The position numbers and the translations under genes were made by a program. A DNA stretch of 64,000 bases, taken from NCBI RefSeq assembly GCF_000163055.2, contig NC_022111.1:1426001-1490000 (forward strand). The letters run 5' to 3'. How positions within the stretch are numbered: position 1 is the stretch's first letter; every line of letters starts with the position of its first letter. This DNA is from Prevotella sp. oral taxon 299 str. F0039 (GTDB taxonomy: Bacteria; Bacteroidota; Bacteroidia; Bacteroidales; Bacteroidaceae). Under the pieces are notes generated by a model. It was not told where the DNA came from. It did not search any database and saw only the letters and a program-made list of their open reading frames with translations. Positions 28,018 to 38,053 of this stretch are shown piece after piece.

Positions 28018-28770
28018 TTAATCTTCTTCTTGGTCTCTTAAAAAGGCATTCATTGCGCTGGTCATAGATGGATATTTGGGTGTAGGAGCTTGTAGAGTAA
28101 GTTCTAATCCCTCATCTTGTGCAGCCTTTGCAGTGCCTTGTCCGAATGTACCAATCTTGATTTTATCTTGTTTGAAGTTTGGAAAATTCTTGTATAATGC
28201 CTTTACTCCCATTGGACTAAAGAAGACAACCATATCGTAATCGAATGCTTTTTTCTCTTCATCATTGAAGTCGTTATCAACTGTTCGATACATAATGCAC
28301 TCTTGATGCTTTAGTTTTTTAGCATCTAAAAGCTTTGTTACGTCCTCATTATGACCTTCACTCATTGGCACAAGATACTTTTCTTCTTTGTGTTTAGCCA
28401 TCAATGGAATTAAATCAGCAATCTTTCCGGTTGTTCCAAAAAAAACTTTTCGTTTGCGATATTGTACGTATTTCTGGATATAAAGGGCGATAGTTTCTAT
28501 CACACAGAAATATTTCATATCCTCAGGAATGGTTATTCGCATTTCTTTAGCAAGCTTAAAGAAATTATCTATCGCATGTCTTGAGGTAAAAACAACAGCT
28601 GTATAATCTAAGATATTTATCTTTTGGTTGCGAAATTCTTTTGCATTTAAACCCTCAACCTTAAAAAATGGGCGAAAAACACATTGCACTCCATAAGCTT
28701 TTTCTATTTCGTAGTAAGGAGATTTTTCGCTTGTTGGCTGAGGTTGAGATATCAATATCTTCTTTATCAT
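28018..28770 (-). CDS. hemD: Uroporphyrinogen-III synthase
   Basis: This 250-residue two-domain protein has YTAVVFTSRHAIDNFF in the first domain, and YDMVVFFSPMGVKALY and KIGTFGQGTAKAAQDEGLEL in the second, typical of HemD. It closes and flips ring D of hydroxymethylbilane in haem synthesis. It lies between the DUF4271 gene (4 nt gap) and rnpA, a conserved Bacteroidales order. Confidence 0.92.
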   Translation of the reverse strand: MIKKILISQPQPTSEKSPYYEIEKAYGVQCVFRPFFKVEGLNAKEFRNQKINILDYTAVVFTSRHAIDNFFKLAKEMRITIPEDMKYFCVIETIALYIQKYVQYRKRKVFFGTTGKIADLIPLMAKHKEEKYLVPMSEGHNEDVTKLLDAKKLKHQECIMYRTVDNDFNDEEKKAFDYDMVVFFSPMGVKALYKNFPNFKQDKIKIGTFGQGTAKAAQDEGLELTLQAPTPKYPSMTSAMNAFLRDQEED

Positions 28771-28774
28771 TGAA

Positions 28775-29794
28775 CTAAAAGTTTATTTTTAGATAATTAC
28801 TTATCATTTGAAGTATTCCCCATAAAGTGGCAAGGGGTATTATTTCTAGGGTGCAAAAGTACAAAAATATTTGCAGAAAAGCCCCCTTTTGCCTAAAAAA
28901 GATAAGATATGAGTTGTAGAATGATATAAATTTAAAGAATAAAAGCACAAATCCTGTATAAATAAAAGTACTGTGCATTGACAGATGAAAATAGGAACAG
29001 AGTAATACTATTGGTAATAATAGAATGCCTTCGATAGCAATTATAAACAGAAAAGATTGTAGCCATGTTGCTGTTTGATATTTATCGAAGAATACATTAT
29101 TTACCAATTGATATAAAATTCCTTTCATACAGAAATATAAAGAGAATACTCCTGCGAATATTCCGATGATTTGATATTGTTCGAGTATAAAGGTTTTGGC
29201 AATATAAGTGTTGGTATAAAAGAAGAAAAGAAGTGATAATAATAAGCATGTTTGTATGCTCATTAGAAGTTGAAAGCGTAGTTCTCCTGCTGTTTCTGTT
29301 ATCGACATATCACCTCCGAAGCTTGCAAAAAAAAGGTTTTTTGTTTGCTTTACGATGAAACGTTGTGACTGAGCGACAGATAATATCACAAGAATAAAAC
29401 AGCCAATCAATAGTCCTGTTACCAAATTATCAGAGGCTAAAGAGTACGGAATGGGGTCTCCTGCAACGCCAATCTTATAGCTTTGCATGTTGGTTCCCGA
29501 CAAACTGTCGTTTGCGAACAATGCCTTTAGCTTTGCAACCTGTTGCTTTTGCGATACAGTGTCTTGCACATTGGGTTTGAACTGCAATGGAAGATTTCCC
29601 GACAAGCTATCTGCAGATAAACTATCTACTGTGGTTTTGTGACGCTTTTTATATTGTTTTTCTCGCTGTTCTACAGCTGCTTGTGTTTCTTCAAAAGCCT
29701 CATTGGCACTCATTTGTTGCTCTGTTGTGCGTGTTTCTGTGCCTATACGCTCTGAAATAGTTGTCTTAACATGTACAGAATCTCTTACTTCCAT
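28775..29794 (-). CDS. DUF4271 integral membrane protein
   Basis: This 339-residue protein is charged and low-complexity over its first 115 residues (EQREKQYKKRHKTTVDSLSADSL). Roughly seven hydrophobic segments follow, from LVTGLLIGCFILVILSV to the C-terminus, matching the DUF4271 family of Bacteroidetes. It shares an operon with hemD and rnpA. Function is not known; conservation next to hemD and yidD suggests an envelope or assembly role, which is only inference. Confidence 0.85.
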   Translation of the reverse strand: MEVRDSVHVKTTISERIGTETRTTEQQMSANEAFEETQAAVEQREKQYKKRHKTTVDSLSADSLSGNLPLQFKPNVQDTVSQKQQVAKLKALFANDSLSGTNMQSYKIGVAGDPIPYSLASDNLVTGLLIGCFILVILSVAQSQRFIVKQTKNLFFASFGGDMSITETAGELRFQLLMSIQTCLLLSLLFFFYTNTYIAKTFILEQYQIIGIFAGVFSLYFCMKGILYQLVNNVFFDKYQTATWLQSFLFIIAIEGILLLPIVLLCSYFHLSMHSTFIYTGFVLLFFKFISFYNSYLIFFRQKGAFLQIFLYFCTLEIIPLATLWGILQMISNYLKINF

Positions 29795-29827
29795 ATTCTA
29801 AAGGTAATCGTTCTTGGCTTTAATAGA

Positions 29828-29869
29828 AAACGAGCAGAGGTATTGCAAGGGCAACATTTCTACTCGTTT
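29828..29869 (-). terminator. Probable terminator of metK
   Basis: AAACGAGCAGA (29828-29838) pairs with TCTACTCGTTT (29859-29869) with one wobble pair, and an inner TTGC/GCAA is also possible. The T tail on the minus strand is short. Confidence 0.65.
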
Positions 29870-29905
29870 CTTTATTGGTTTAGTCTTTATTCTTAATCAA
29901 TAAGA

Positions 29906-31162
29906 TTAAAGATTAAATGCTTTTTTTATGCGTTCTACTTCGTCTAGCTTCTCCCAAGTAAAGAGTTCTACTTCTAATTCACGTGTAGGATGATAGTGAC
30001 TCTTGAACACTTTGGTTACAACCTCATTCTTTCTACCCATGTGTCCGTATGCTGCTGTTTCTAAATACATAGGTTGACGTAGTTTTAAACGACGCTCAAT
30101 AGCTTTCGGACGCAAGTCGAATAGTTCCTCAATCTTACGTGCAATCTCGCTATCCGACATCGAAACATTGCTTCTTCCGTATGTATCTACATACACATTA
30201 ACAGGCTTTGCCACTCCAATTGCATAGCTCACCTGAACCAACATCTCGTCTGCTACACCCGCAGCAACCATGTTTTTAGCGATATGTCGTGTGGCATAAG
30301 CAGCCGAACGGTCTACTTTACTAGAGTCTTTACCGCTGAATGCGCCTCCACCATGAGCACCTTTACCACCATAAGTGTCTACAATTATCTTGCGACCAGT
30401 TAGACCTGTGTCGCCATGAGGACCGCCAATAACGAACTTTCCTGTTGGGTTTACAAAGAATTTGATATCGTCATTGAACAAAGCAAGTACCTTTTCTCCA
30501 CACAATGCCTTTACTCTTGGGATAAGAATGTTGATTACATCAGCCTTAATCTTAGCCAACATAGCCTCATCATTGCTATCAAATTCATCGTGTTGAGTGC
30601 TTACAACGATTGTATCTATGCGTTGTGGAATATGATTTTCGTCGTATTCTATGGTCACTTGGCTCTTTGAATCGGGGCGAAGATAAAGCATTTCTTTTCC
30701 TTCTCTGCGTATGTTTGCAAGCTCTGTCATTAACAAATGCGCCAAATCTAACGACACTGGCATATAGTTTTCGGTTTCATTTGTAGCGTAACCGAACATC
30801 ATTCCTTGGTCGCCAGCACCTTGTTCTTCTTCATTTCCGTTATCAACTCCACGATTGATGTCGGCACTTTGTTCGTGAATGGCAGAAAGAATACCACAAG
30901 AGTTACCATCAAATTGATATTCGCTCTTGGTATAACCAATATTATTAATAGTCTTTCTGGTTATTGTTTGTATATCAATATAAGCCTCAGAGGTTACCTC
31001 TCCCATCACAACAGCTTGTCCTGTGGTTACAAATGACTCAATTGCACAACGTGATTTGTCATCGTATGCGAGAAATTGATCAAGCAAAGCGTCTGATATT
31101 TGGTCTGCTACTTTATCTGGATGTCCTTCCGAAACAGATTCGGATGTAAATAAATATGACAT
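29906..31162 (-). CDS. metK: S-adenosylmethionine synthetase
   Basis: This 418-residue enzyme makes SAM from methionine and ATP. It has [21 protein letters not shown] at the N-terminus (His of the GHPDK motif), [12 protein letters not shown] (GAGDQG signature), and [19 protein letters not shown] (GGGAFSxKD signature). It has its own promoter and probable terminator. With a leader of only about 30 nt there is no room for a SAM riboswitch. Confidence 0.97.
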   Translation of the reverse strand: MSYLFTSESVSEGHPDKVADQISDALLDQFLAYDDKSRCAIESFVTTGQAVVMGEVTSEAYIDIQTITRKTINNIGYTKSEYQFDGNSCGILSAIHEQSADINRGVDNGNEEEQGAGDQGMMFGYATNETENYMPVSLDLAHLLMTELANIRREGKEMLYLRPDSKSQVTIEYDENHIPQRIDTIVVSTQHDEFDSNDEAMLAKIKADVINILIPRVKALCGEKVLALFNDDIKFFVNPTGKFVIGGPHGDTGLTGRKIIVDTYGGKGAHGGGAFSGKDSSKVDRSAAYATRHIAKNMVAAGVADEMLVQVSYAIGVAKPVNVYVDTYGRSNVSMSDSEIARKIEELFDLRPKAIERRLKLRQPMYLETAAYGHMGRKNEVVTKVFKSHYHPTRELEVELFTWEKLDEVERIKKAFNL

Positions 31163-31197
31163 ATAATACTATTTTTTATTATTCTATTTTCAATTTA

Positions 31198-31205
31198 CAA
31201 AGATA
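31198..31205 (-). promoter_or_regulatory. Promoter of metK
   Basis: On the minus strand TATCTTTG, 36 nt before the metK start codon. Confidence 0.65.
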
Positions 31206-31267
31206 GTGATTTTTTTGCATTTAAGCCGCATTTTATGCTTTCTTATTCTCTAAACCACATTAACTTA

Positions 31268-31308
31268 TAAGCCTTTAACACAACTCACATCATTGTGTTA
31301 AAGGCTTA
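31268..31308 (-). terminator. Hairpin ending the nadK-ABC-tlpA operon
   Basis: A perfect 16-bp stem (31268-31283 with 31293-31308, TAAGCCTTTAACACAA arm) has a 9-nt loop. It lies between the TlpA-family gene and the metK promoter. The T tract on the minus strand is weak, but the stem is very stable. Confidence 0.75.
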
Positions 31309-31374
31309 TTGATAGATAATTTAAGTGTTCTTGCATTTGCAAACTATTGCCATTATAGGCAATGAGCAAAGTTC

Positions 31375-31899
31375 TTACTTCATCAAAGTCTTCACCATTG
31401 CTTCTACTTTGCTCACTTCTACTGTTGCAAGAAGCACCTTTCCGTCTTTATCCAACAAGTAAAGCGAAGGAATCCACTGCACTCCAAATGCCTTTGCAAC
31501 GGCACTTTCCTTCATTTTCTTTAGCTCACTCACGTGCACTTCGTTAATAGGTGCGCCGTTTCTGTTGATATATTTCACCCAAGCCTCTTTGTCAATGTCG
31601 AACGATACTGCAACAACAGCCAAGTCTTTACCTTGATATTCTTTTGCAATAGCCTCTACATTAGGACTTATTCTGCGACAATCTGGACACCAAGAAGCCC
31701 AAAAGTCGATCAATACATACTTACCTTTAAAATCTGATAACTGCACCTTTTTACCTTCAGGAGTAGGTAATTCGAAGTTAGGGGCTTGTGTTCCCACCTT
31801 CAATAGCGATTGTGCATACAATGAATCTAAATCTTCTGCCATAGCGTTTGTTGTTAATCCGAGGAGCATAAGAACTCCCATTATTAGTTTTTTCATCAT
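31375..31899 (-). CDS. TlpA-family periplasmic thiol-disulfide oxidoreductase
   Basis: This 174-residue protein has a signal peptide (KKLIMGVLMLLGLTTNAMAE) and a thioredoxin-like domain with the redox pair in FWASWCPDCRR (CPDC). FDIDKEAWVKYI and the cis-Pro region VQWIPSLYLLDKDGKVL follow. It is periplasmic and reduces or isomerises disulfides. Its start overlaps the stop of the ABC transporter gene by 4 nt (ATGA), so it is translationally coupled. Confidence 0.9.
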   Translation of the reverse strand: MMKKLIMGVLMLLGLTTNAMAEDLDSLYAQSLLKVGTQAPNFELPTPEGKKVQLSDFKGKYVLIDFWASWCPDCRRISPNVEAIAKEYQGKDLAVVAVSFDIDKEAWVKYINRNGAPINEVHVSELKKMKESAVAKAFGVQWIPSLYLLDKDGKVLLATVEVSKVEAMVKTLMK

Positions 31900-33578
31900 T
31901 TTTCGTGTTCCTTTATTATGTTTAATGATTGATTACAATAATCTATCACAGCAGGACGATGCGTGATAAAGATAATTGTTTTTGTTTGATTTTCGAGAAT
32001 ATTGTTTAATAATTGTCGTTCTGTGTCAGGGTCTAAGGCACTTGTAGCCTCATCGAATATCATGATAGAACGATCTCTTAGCAAAGCACGAGCAATGCAA
32101 ATGCGTTGCGCTTGACCCTCACTTAGTCCTCCGCCCTGCTCTGTTACCACCGTTTCGATGCCTTCTGGTAGTTCAAACACAAACTGAGCGCAACTCAAAG
32201 TCAATGCTTTCTCTATCTCTTCTTGTGTTGCAAAGGGGTTACCCAATAGCAAATTTTCTTTGATAGTACCGCTCATTAAAGTGTTTCCCTGTGGAACATA
32301 AGAGATGTTGGCACGCATTAGCGGAGTAATGGGTTTGTTTTTGTGCTTATCATACAAGCTAACCGACCCTTCTGTAGGCTCTATTAAGGCTAAAAGCATA
32401 CGAATGAGGGTTGTTTTTCCTGCACCCGTTTCTCCCAATATAGCTGTACATGATCCTGGATAGAAGTCGAATGAGAGGTTATTGATCACCTTTCGGTCTG
32501 GTTCATCATCGTAAGCGTAGCTGATGTTGTTGAGCTTTATACCGCAAGGAGCGTCGAAATACTCAGCTTTTCCTTGTTTTTCGAGTGGATTTTCCTCTAA
32601 TTCCATCAAACGTTCTGCCGCTGTTAGCACTTCAACAAAGGCGGGAACGAGTTTTGTTAGACTGCGAGCTGGACTCTGAATGCGGTTTACCAACTGCAAG
32701 AAAGCCACCATTCCACCAAACGACAAGCTATGATCTATCATGCGAACTGCCGCCCATAAAAAGGCAAGAAGATAGCCTAAGCTGAATCCCAAGCTAAGAA
32801 TTAGATTCGAGAACACGCTAAATACGGTTCTTCTCATCACCCTTTGGCGCAACGTGTGTTGTGTACTCTCGAGGCGATTCACCATTTGGTCGATGCTTTC
32901 GAGGGTCTTAATCAACATTCGATGCTGTATTGTTTCTTGCAAAATGCTTTGCACTTTACTATCAGAACTGCGCACTTGAGCCGTAAAATGGCGCATTCTG
33001 CCCATATATAGCTTACTTAAAATAATGAAAATGGGTATCATTGCCACAATAAGTAGGGCAAGTGTAGCGTCCATCATCATCAAATAGAGAAACGCTCCCA
33101 CAAACATTGCCAAGAAAGAGATAGTGTTGGGTAGTGTTTCGGTTAAGAAATTCACCACCGTTCGCACATCTATTTCGAGTCGATTCAATATGTCTCCTGA
33201 ATGAAACTGCCCCTTTCCGTGCCACTGCGAGCGCAAAATGCGGTCTAACATCTGCTGTTGCATGCGGTTTTGAGCCTTTATTCCAAGAACATTACTAATC
33301 CATATCGAGGCGATATTCAATCCAAATCCTACGAGAATGAGCAATCCCATGAACGCAACCGACCAATAAATAGAGCCTTTTACGCTTCCTGCTGCCACGT
33401 CGATAGCATGCTGAACAGCCCAAATTTGCACCAAACTATTTACCACTGACAACACTCCTACGAGCACATTGAGCAAGGCTTGCAAACGATTTCCCTGCCA
33501 AATGTTCCATAACCACGCCACAACCACTTTCACAGAGTAGCGAGATTGTTGCCTATTAAATAGTTCTTTTATTTTCAT
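31896..33578 (-). CDS. ABC exporter half-transporter (fused membrane and ATPase domains)
   Basis: This 560-residue protein has six membrane segments in residues 25-300 and then an ATPase: Walker A LGETGAGKTTLIR (near 370), Q-loop SYVPQGNT, signature LSEGQAQRI and Walker B IMIFDEATSALD, and the H-loop FITHRP. It resembles lipid/drug/peptide exporters of the MsbA-MDR type. It is co-transcribed with a TlpA-type redox protein, as in CydDC-like settings, but the substrate is unknown. Confidence 0.9.
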   Translation of the reverse strand: MKIKELFNRQQSRYSVKVVVAWLWNIWQGNRLQALLNVLVGVLSVVNSLVQIWAVQHAIDVAAGSVKGSIYWSVAFMGLLILVGFGLNIASIWISNVLGIKAQNRMQQQMLDRILRSQWHGKGQFHSGDILNRLEIDVRTVVNFLTETLPNTISFLAMFVGAFLYLMMMDATLALLIVAMIPIFIILSKLYMGRMRHFTAQVRSSDSKVQSILQETIQHRMLIKTLESIDQMVNRLESTQHTLRQRVMRRTVFSVFSNLILSLGFSLGYLLAFLWAAVRMIDHSLSFGGMVAFLQLVNRIQSPARSLTKLVPAFVEVLTAAERLMELEENPLEKQGKAEYFDAPCGIKLNNISYAYDDEPDRKVINNLSFDFYPGSCTAILGETGAGKTTLIRMLLALIEPTEGSVSLYDKHKNKPITPLMRANISYVPQGNTLMSGTIKENLLLGNPFATQEEIEKALTLSCAQFVFELPEGIETVVTEQGGGLSEGQAQRICIARALLRDRSIMIFDEATSALDPDTERQLLNNILENQTKTIIFITHRPAVIDYCNQSLNIIKEHEK

Positions 33579-33587
33579 TTAATATTT

Positions 33588-34505
33588 TTATTTGCGTTGA
33601 TCTTTACCCCAATTCATCTTATCTTTCAACACATCGAAATAGTGTTTGTTACACTTTCGAACGATGTTCACCGTATAAGGGGCTTTAGATATTATCACTT
33701 CGGTAGTGTCTTGCAATGCTTTACTGTTTCCATCTATCGCAACTAAGTAGTTATGCGAACGAGAATGCACTTTTAAATGCACCTTAGAGTGGTCGGAAAT
33801 AATCATTGGTCGAACGCTAAGACTATGCGGTGCAACTGCTGTTAAGCAGAAAACAGAGGCTACGGGGTCGATAATAGGACCGCCATTCGATAAATTATAA
33901 GCCGTACTTCCTGTGGGGGTAGAAACAATTAAGCCATCGGATTGATAGGTAATTAAATGTTCATCGTCTACAAAAGTATCAATACTAATCATCGAAGCCA
34001 TATCTCTTTTCAATAAAGCCACTTCGTTCAAAGCATAAGAGTGCATGTTGAGCTCTTCGCCAATGGTCTTTATCTCTAAAGCTGAGTGCCTTTCTACAGT
34101 GTAAGTACCTGCGTAAATGCTGTCGATTACCTCAGAAATGTAAGAAGGAAGGGTATCTGCTAAGAATCCTAAACGCCCTGTATTGATACCAATAATAGGC
34201 ACTTCACGTTCTAATACCTTACTTGCGGTGCGCAACAACGTACCATCGCCACCAATAGAAACCACAAAATGGGGTGTTACATCTAAGTCTTTGAAGGATG
34301 TAAGTGCATAATTGTGCTTGCCAAGTGTATTGTTTACAAAAGCCAAATAAGCCTCTTCAACCAGCACGTGGGCACCTTTTTCGTGCAAACAGCTCAATAA
34401 CTGATGTAGAAAATCTCTGTCGGCAGACTGATAAACGCTTCCAAAGAGCGCAAATGTTAATGGTGTTTGTGGCATTATTGCAGATGTTTTTACTTTTTTC
34501 TTCAC
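33588..34505 (-). CDS. nadK: NAD kinase
   Basis: This 305-residue enzyme phosphorylates NAD to NADP. It has the GGDG motif (VSIGGDGTLLRTA, near 94) and the NE/D-rich loop YALNEVALLKRD. TPTGSTAYNLSNGGPIIDP is the family signature. Met11 (34475) is a possible alternative start. First gene of the nadK-ABC-tlpA operon; the ABC gene begins 9 nt after it. Confidence 0.95.
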   Translation of the reverse strand: MKKKVKTSAIMPQTPLTFALFGSVYQSADRDFLHQLLSCLHEKGAHVLVEEAYLAFVNNTLGKHNYALTSFKDLDVTPHFVVSIGGDGTLLRTASKVLEREVPIIGINTGRLGFLADTLPSYISEVIDSIYAGTYTVERHSALEIKTIGEELNMHSYALNEVALLKRDMASMISIDTFVDDEHLITYQSDGLIVSTPTGSTAYNLSNGGPIIDPVASVFCLTAVAPHSLSVRPMIISDHSKVHLKVHSRSHNYLVAIDGNSKALQDTTEVIISKAPYTVNIVRKCNKHYFDVLKDKMNWGKDQRK

Positions 34506-34536
34506 TTCTTTTGCTATACAAAGAAATTGTTTTCAC

Positions 34537-34571
34537 TATCTTTGCATAAGTATTTGCATATTGCAAAAGTA
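34537..34571. promoter_or_regulatory. Face-to-face promoters of nadK and the DJ-1 gene
   Basis: On the plus strand TATCTTTG at 34537-34544 would start transcription near 34550 toward the DJ-1 gene. On the minus strand TACTTTTG at 34571-34564 would start near 34557 toward nadK. The two transcripts would overlap by a few bases at their 5' ends, so the promoters are likely to interfere with one another. Confidence 0.55.
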
Positions 34572-34599
34572 CAAGTTTTATTTATAATACTTCATTAAT

Positions 34600-35157
34600 A
34601 TGACTACAAAAGTGTATCTTTTCCTTGCCGATGGCTTCGAAACAATAGAAGCATTAGCCGTTGTTGACATTCTACGTCGTGGTGGAATTGAGGTGAAAAC
34701 TGTTAGTATTATGGGCAGAGAGCTTGTTGAAAGTGCGCAAAAGGTGATGGTAAAAGCCGACGAACTATTCGAAAATACCAACCTAAACGATGCCACTTTG
34801 TTGCTTCTTCCTGGCGGTTTACCCGGTGCCAACCATCTAAACGAGCACGAAGGATTGCGCAAAGCCATCTTAAAACACAACGAAGAAGGAAAGAAATTGG
34901 GTGCTATTTGTGCTGCTCCAATGGTGTTTGGCTCGCTCAACCTATTGAATAACAGAAAGGCAACATGCTATCCTGGCTTTGAAAAGTATTTAACTGGAGC
35001 ACAATACACTGGCGATTTCGTTACAATAGATGGCAACATCATCACTGCCAAGGGTGCAGCTGCATCGCTTGAATATGCTTATAGCCTATTAGAATGGCTC
35101 ACCAATGCAGAAAAAGCCAACGAAATTAAAAGCGGAATGCTTTATAATGAACAATAA
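34600..35157 (+). CDS. DJ-1/PfpI-family protein (YajL/ThiJ type)
   Basis: This 185-residue flavodoxin-like protein has LFLADGFETIEALAVVDIL, TLLLLPGGLPGANHL and the nucleophile elbow GAICAAPMVFG (conserved Cys). The YajL/ThiJ subgroup has been linked to protection from oxidative and carbonyl stress. A YciI-family gene follows 26 nt downstream. Confidence 0.92.
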   Translation: MTTKVYLFLADGFETIEALAVVDILRRGGIEVKTVSIMGRELVESAQKVMVKADELFENTNLNDATLLLLPGGLPGANHLNEHEGLRKAILKHNEEGKKLGAICAAPMVFGSLNLLNNRKATCYPGFEKYLTGAQYTGDFVTIDGNIITAKGAAASLEYAYSLLEWLTNAEKANEIKSGMLYNEQ

Positions 35158-35183
35158 ATTAATAACAATATAAATTTAAGAAC

Positions 35184-35477
35184 ATGTTTGTTTTAGTAAT
35201 AAAATACGAAAAAAGTATTGAAGAAGTAGATGCTGTTTTGGCAGAACACCGTGCTTATTTGCAAGAAAAATACGAGAGTGGACACATGATTGCATCTGGA
35301 AGTCAGGTGCCAAGAACTGGTGGTTTGATTATATGTAACGCCGCTTCACGTGCTGAAGTAGACAAGATTATTGCCAACGACCCATTCTATAAAAAGGGAA
35401 TTGCATCGTATAATGTTATCGAATTTAACCCTGTTCTAAACAGTGTAGATAACTTTATGAAAGCACTAGGTAAGTAA
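35184..35477 (+). CDS. YciI-family protein
   Basis: This 97-residue dimeric alpha/beta-barrel protein begins MFVLVIKYEKSIEEVDAVLAEH and has GSQVPRTGGLIIC and DPFYKKGIASYNVIEFNP. The pattern matches YciI, with the conserved His and Asp. Biochemical role is poorly defined. It is probably transcribed with the DJ-1 gene. Confidence 0.9.
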   Translation: MFVLVIKYEKSIEEVDAVLAEHRAYLQEKYESGHMIASGSQVPRTGGLIICNAASRAEVDKIIANDPFYKKGIASYNVIEFNPVLNSVDNFMKALGK

Positions 35478-35508
35478 TTCAAACAGAATAACTTCTGTAT
35501 TGATTTTT

Positions 35509-35596
35509 AAAAGCTATGCTATTAGGTTGTAATAGCATAGCTTTTTTCATATAATAACATTGAGTTTGCAAGCCAAAAGCATTGCTTTCAAAATTA
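35509..35596. repeat. 22-nt-period repeat array f
   Basis: Exact units start at 35509, 35531, 35553 and 35575, with cores AAAAGCTATGCTATT, AATAGCATAGCTTTT, AATAACATTGAGTTT and AAAAGCATTGCTTTC. The array starts 32 nt after the YciI stop and lies upstream of the GH92 promoter. The first two units are reverse complements of each other and could form a hairpin. Confidence 0.9.
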
Positions 35597-35716
35597 AGGA
35601 GTTATAAATTATTCTTCCTTAAAAAATCCTTGTTAAAACCAACCTGTCATTCTTTACAGTAGAATAACACATTAGAAATAAATTGAAAAGGCACTATTTA
35701 AATCAAAAAAAATACC

Positions 35717-35724
35717 TATATTTG
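35717..35724 (+). promoter_or_regulatory. Promoter of the GH92 gene
   Basis: TATATTTG fits TAnnTTTG, 70 nt before the ATG at 35795. Confidence 0.6.
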
Positions 35725-35794
35725 CGTAAATGCAATCTTTTAACACTGGATTAAAGATGAGCTAATTATCCCAAGAACAATATAAATTTAAGAA

Positions 35795-38053
35795 ATGAAC
35801 CGTAAATTAACTACTTGTTTCGTTGCAACACTGATGTTTTTTGGCGTTTCAATGAAAGCGGAAAATAAGAAATTAAGACCAGTTGACTATGTTAATCCCT
35901 TTATAGGAACCACTAATTTTGGTACAACTAACCCCGGAGCAGTGATGCCTAACGGCTTAATGTCGGTCGTTCCCTTTAATGTTATGGGGTCAAACGATAA
36001 CAAATACGATAAAGATGCACGCTGGTGGTCTACTCCTTACGAATATCATAACGTGTTTTTCACAGGCTTTTCGCACGTAAACTTAAGCGGTGTGGGTTGT
36101 CCCGACGTTGGTTCTCTTTTGCTAATGCCTACAACTGGCGAGCTAAATGTAGACTATAAGCAATATGGAAGCACTTATAAAAACGAGGTGGCACACCCTG
36201 GTTACTACTCAAATACGCTTACTAAATACGGCATTAAAACCGAAGTCACTGCCGATAAACGCAGTTCTATCGCTCGTTTTACCTTTCCTCAAGGCGAAAG
36301 CCACATCCTTTTAAACCTCGGAGAGGGCTTAACTAACGAATCGGGAGCATTCATTCGTCGCATAAGCGATAACGAATTCGAGGGCATGAAGGTGCTAGGC
36401 ACGTTCTGTTACAACCCTCAGGCGGTGTTTCCAATATACTTTTACATGAAAGTTAATAAGCAACCAAAACGCTCGGGCTATTGGAAAAAGCAACGAATGA
36501 TGAGCGGTGTGGAAGCAGAATGGGACAAAGACAACGGAAAATATAAGCTATACACTGAGTATAAACGTGAGATTGCAGGCGACGACATTGGTATTTTCAT
36601 CGATTTCAATACCAAACAAAACGAAGAAGTAGAGGTTTTGATGGGCGTTTCGTTTGTAAGTATGGAAAATGCACGCCTTAATGCCGAGAAAGAATTGACG
36701 CAAACCACTTTTGAAAGCTTGCGTCTTAGAGCCGAAGAAGCGTGGAACAACGATTTATCTAAAATACTTGTAGAAGGTGGAAGCGAAGATCAAAAGACCG
36801 TTTTCTACACTGCTTTGTATCACACTCTTATCCATCCTAACATCTTACAAGATGTAAATGGACAATATCCAACCCTAGAACGTGGCAATATTGCATCGGT
36901 TTCAACTGGTGACAGATACACTGTTTTCTCGCTTTGGGACACTTATCGCAACGTACATCAACTTCTTACACTTGTATATCCAGTGCGTCAGCAACACATG
37001 TTGCAGTCTATGTTGGCCATGTATGATGAACATGGCTGGCTACCTAAATGGGAATTGTATGGTAGAGAGACCTATACTATGGAAGGAGATCCATCTATTC
37101 CGGTTATAGTTGATAGCTGGTTGAAAGGTTTAAGGGGCTTCGACATCAACAAAGCCTATGAAGCAATGCGCAAAGGAGCCACAACTCAAGGCGCACAAAA
37201 CAAGCTTCGACCAGATAACGACGATTATATGAAGTTGGGATATGTGCCTCTTCGTGAGCAATACGATAACTCAGTGTCGCACGCTTTGGAGTATTATATT
37301 GCGGATAATGCCCTTTCTCGCCTTGCCAAAGCATTGGGTAAGGACAGCGATGCTAAGCTTTTCTACAACCGTTCGTTAGGTTATAAACATTATTATAGTA
37401 AAGAATACGGCACATTTAGGCCTATTTTGCCCTCAGGTAAGTTCTATTCGCCATTTAATCCACTACAAGGTGAGAACTTTGAGCCTAACCCTGGCTTCCA
37501 TGAAGGCAACGCTTGGAACTATAGTTTCTATGTTCCACACGACATTAAGGGCTTAACTCAACTTATGGGAGGTAGCAAAGCGTTTGTAAACAAATTGCAA
37601 ATGGTGTTCGATAAGGGCTATTACGACCCTGCGAATGAGCCTGATATTGCTTATCCTCACTTGTTTTCATACTTCAAAGGCGAAGAGTGGAGAACTCAAA
37701 AAGAAATTAAACGCCTGCTCAACACATACTTTAAGAATGCTCCCGACGGCATTCCTGGTAACGATGACACAGGTACTATGTCGGCATGGGCAGTGTTTAA
37801 TATGATTGGTTTCTATCCTGATTGCCCAGGAGAGCCTGCTTATACGCTCACAACTCCAGTGTTCGACAAAGTAACCATCAAGCTTTCTAAAGAGCAATGG
37901 GGTACCGATGAATTGGTAATTACAAGTAAACGAAGCAACAAAGAGGCTTATCGCATCAACAATATCACTGTAGGTGGAAAGCCATTTAAGAGCTATCGCA
38001 TCTCGCATAAAGATCTTATCAAAGCACGAAACATTCATTTTGATGTGAAATGA
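35795..38053 (+). CDS. GH92 alpha-mannosidase, exported
   Basis: This 752-residue protein has a signal peptide (KLTTCFVATLMFFGVSMKAE). The GH92 start VDYVNPFIGTTNFGTTNPGAVMP follows, then SLWDTYRNVHQLLTLVYP, the GWLPKWELYGRETYTMEGDPS region and a late GNDDTGTMSAWAVFNMIGFYP. GH92 enzymes are calcium-dependent exo-alpha-mannosidases acting on N-glycan or fungal mannan. No lipobox is evident, so it is likely periplasmic. It has its own promoter and is followed by a perfect terminator shared with fumarase. Confidence 0.95.
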   Translation: MNRKLTTCFVATLMFFGVSMKAENKKLRPVDYVNPFIGTTNFGTTNPGAVMPNGLMSVVPFNVMGSNDNKYDKDARWWSTPYEYHNVFFTGFSHVNLSGVGCPDVGSLLLMPTTGELNVDYKQYGSTYKNEVAHPGYYSNTLTKYGIKTEVTADKRSSIARFTFPQGESHILLNLGEGLTNESGAFIRRISDNEFEGMKVLGTFCYNPQAVFPIYFYMKVNKQPKRSGYWKKQRMMSGVEAEWDKDNGKYKLYTEYKREIAGDDIGIFIDFNTKQNEEVEVLMGVSFVSMENARLNAEKELTQTTFESLRLRAEEAWNNDLSKILVEGGSEDQKTVFYTALYHTLIHPNILQDVNGQYPTLERGNIASVSTGDRYTVFSLWDTYRNVHQLLTLVYPVRQQHMLQSMLAMYDEHGWLPKWELYGRETYTMEGDPSIPVIVDSWLKGLRGFDINKAYEAMRKGATTQGAQNKLRPDNDDYMKLGYVPLREQYDNSVSHALEYYIADNALSRLAKALGKDSDAKLFYNRSLGYKHYYSKEYGTFRPILPSGKFYSPFNPLQGENFEPNPGFHEGNAWNYSFYVPHDIKGLTQLMGGSKAFVNKLQMVFDKGYYDPANEPDIAYPHLFSYFKGEEWRTQKEIKRLLNTYFKNAPDGIPGNDDTGTMSAWAVFNMIGFYPDCPGEPAYTLTTPVFDKVTIKLSKEQWGTDELVITSKRSNKEAYRINNITVGGKPFKSYRISHKDLIKARNIHFDVK

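Noticed and set aside
31163..31267. A SAM riboswitch before metK
   Set aside because: The promoter leaves only about 30 nt of leader, and no known SAM-binding structure is visible.
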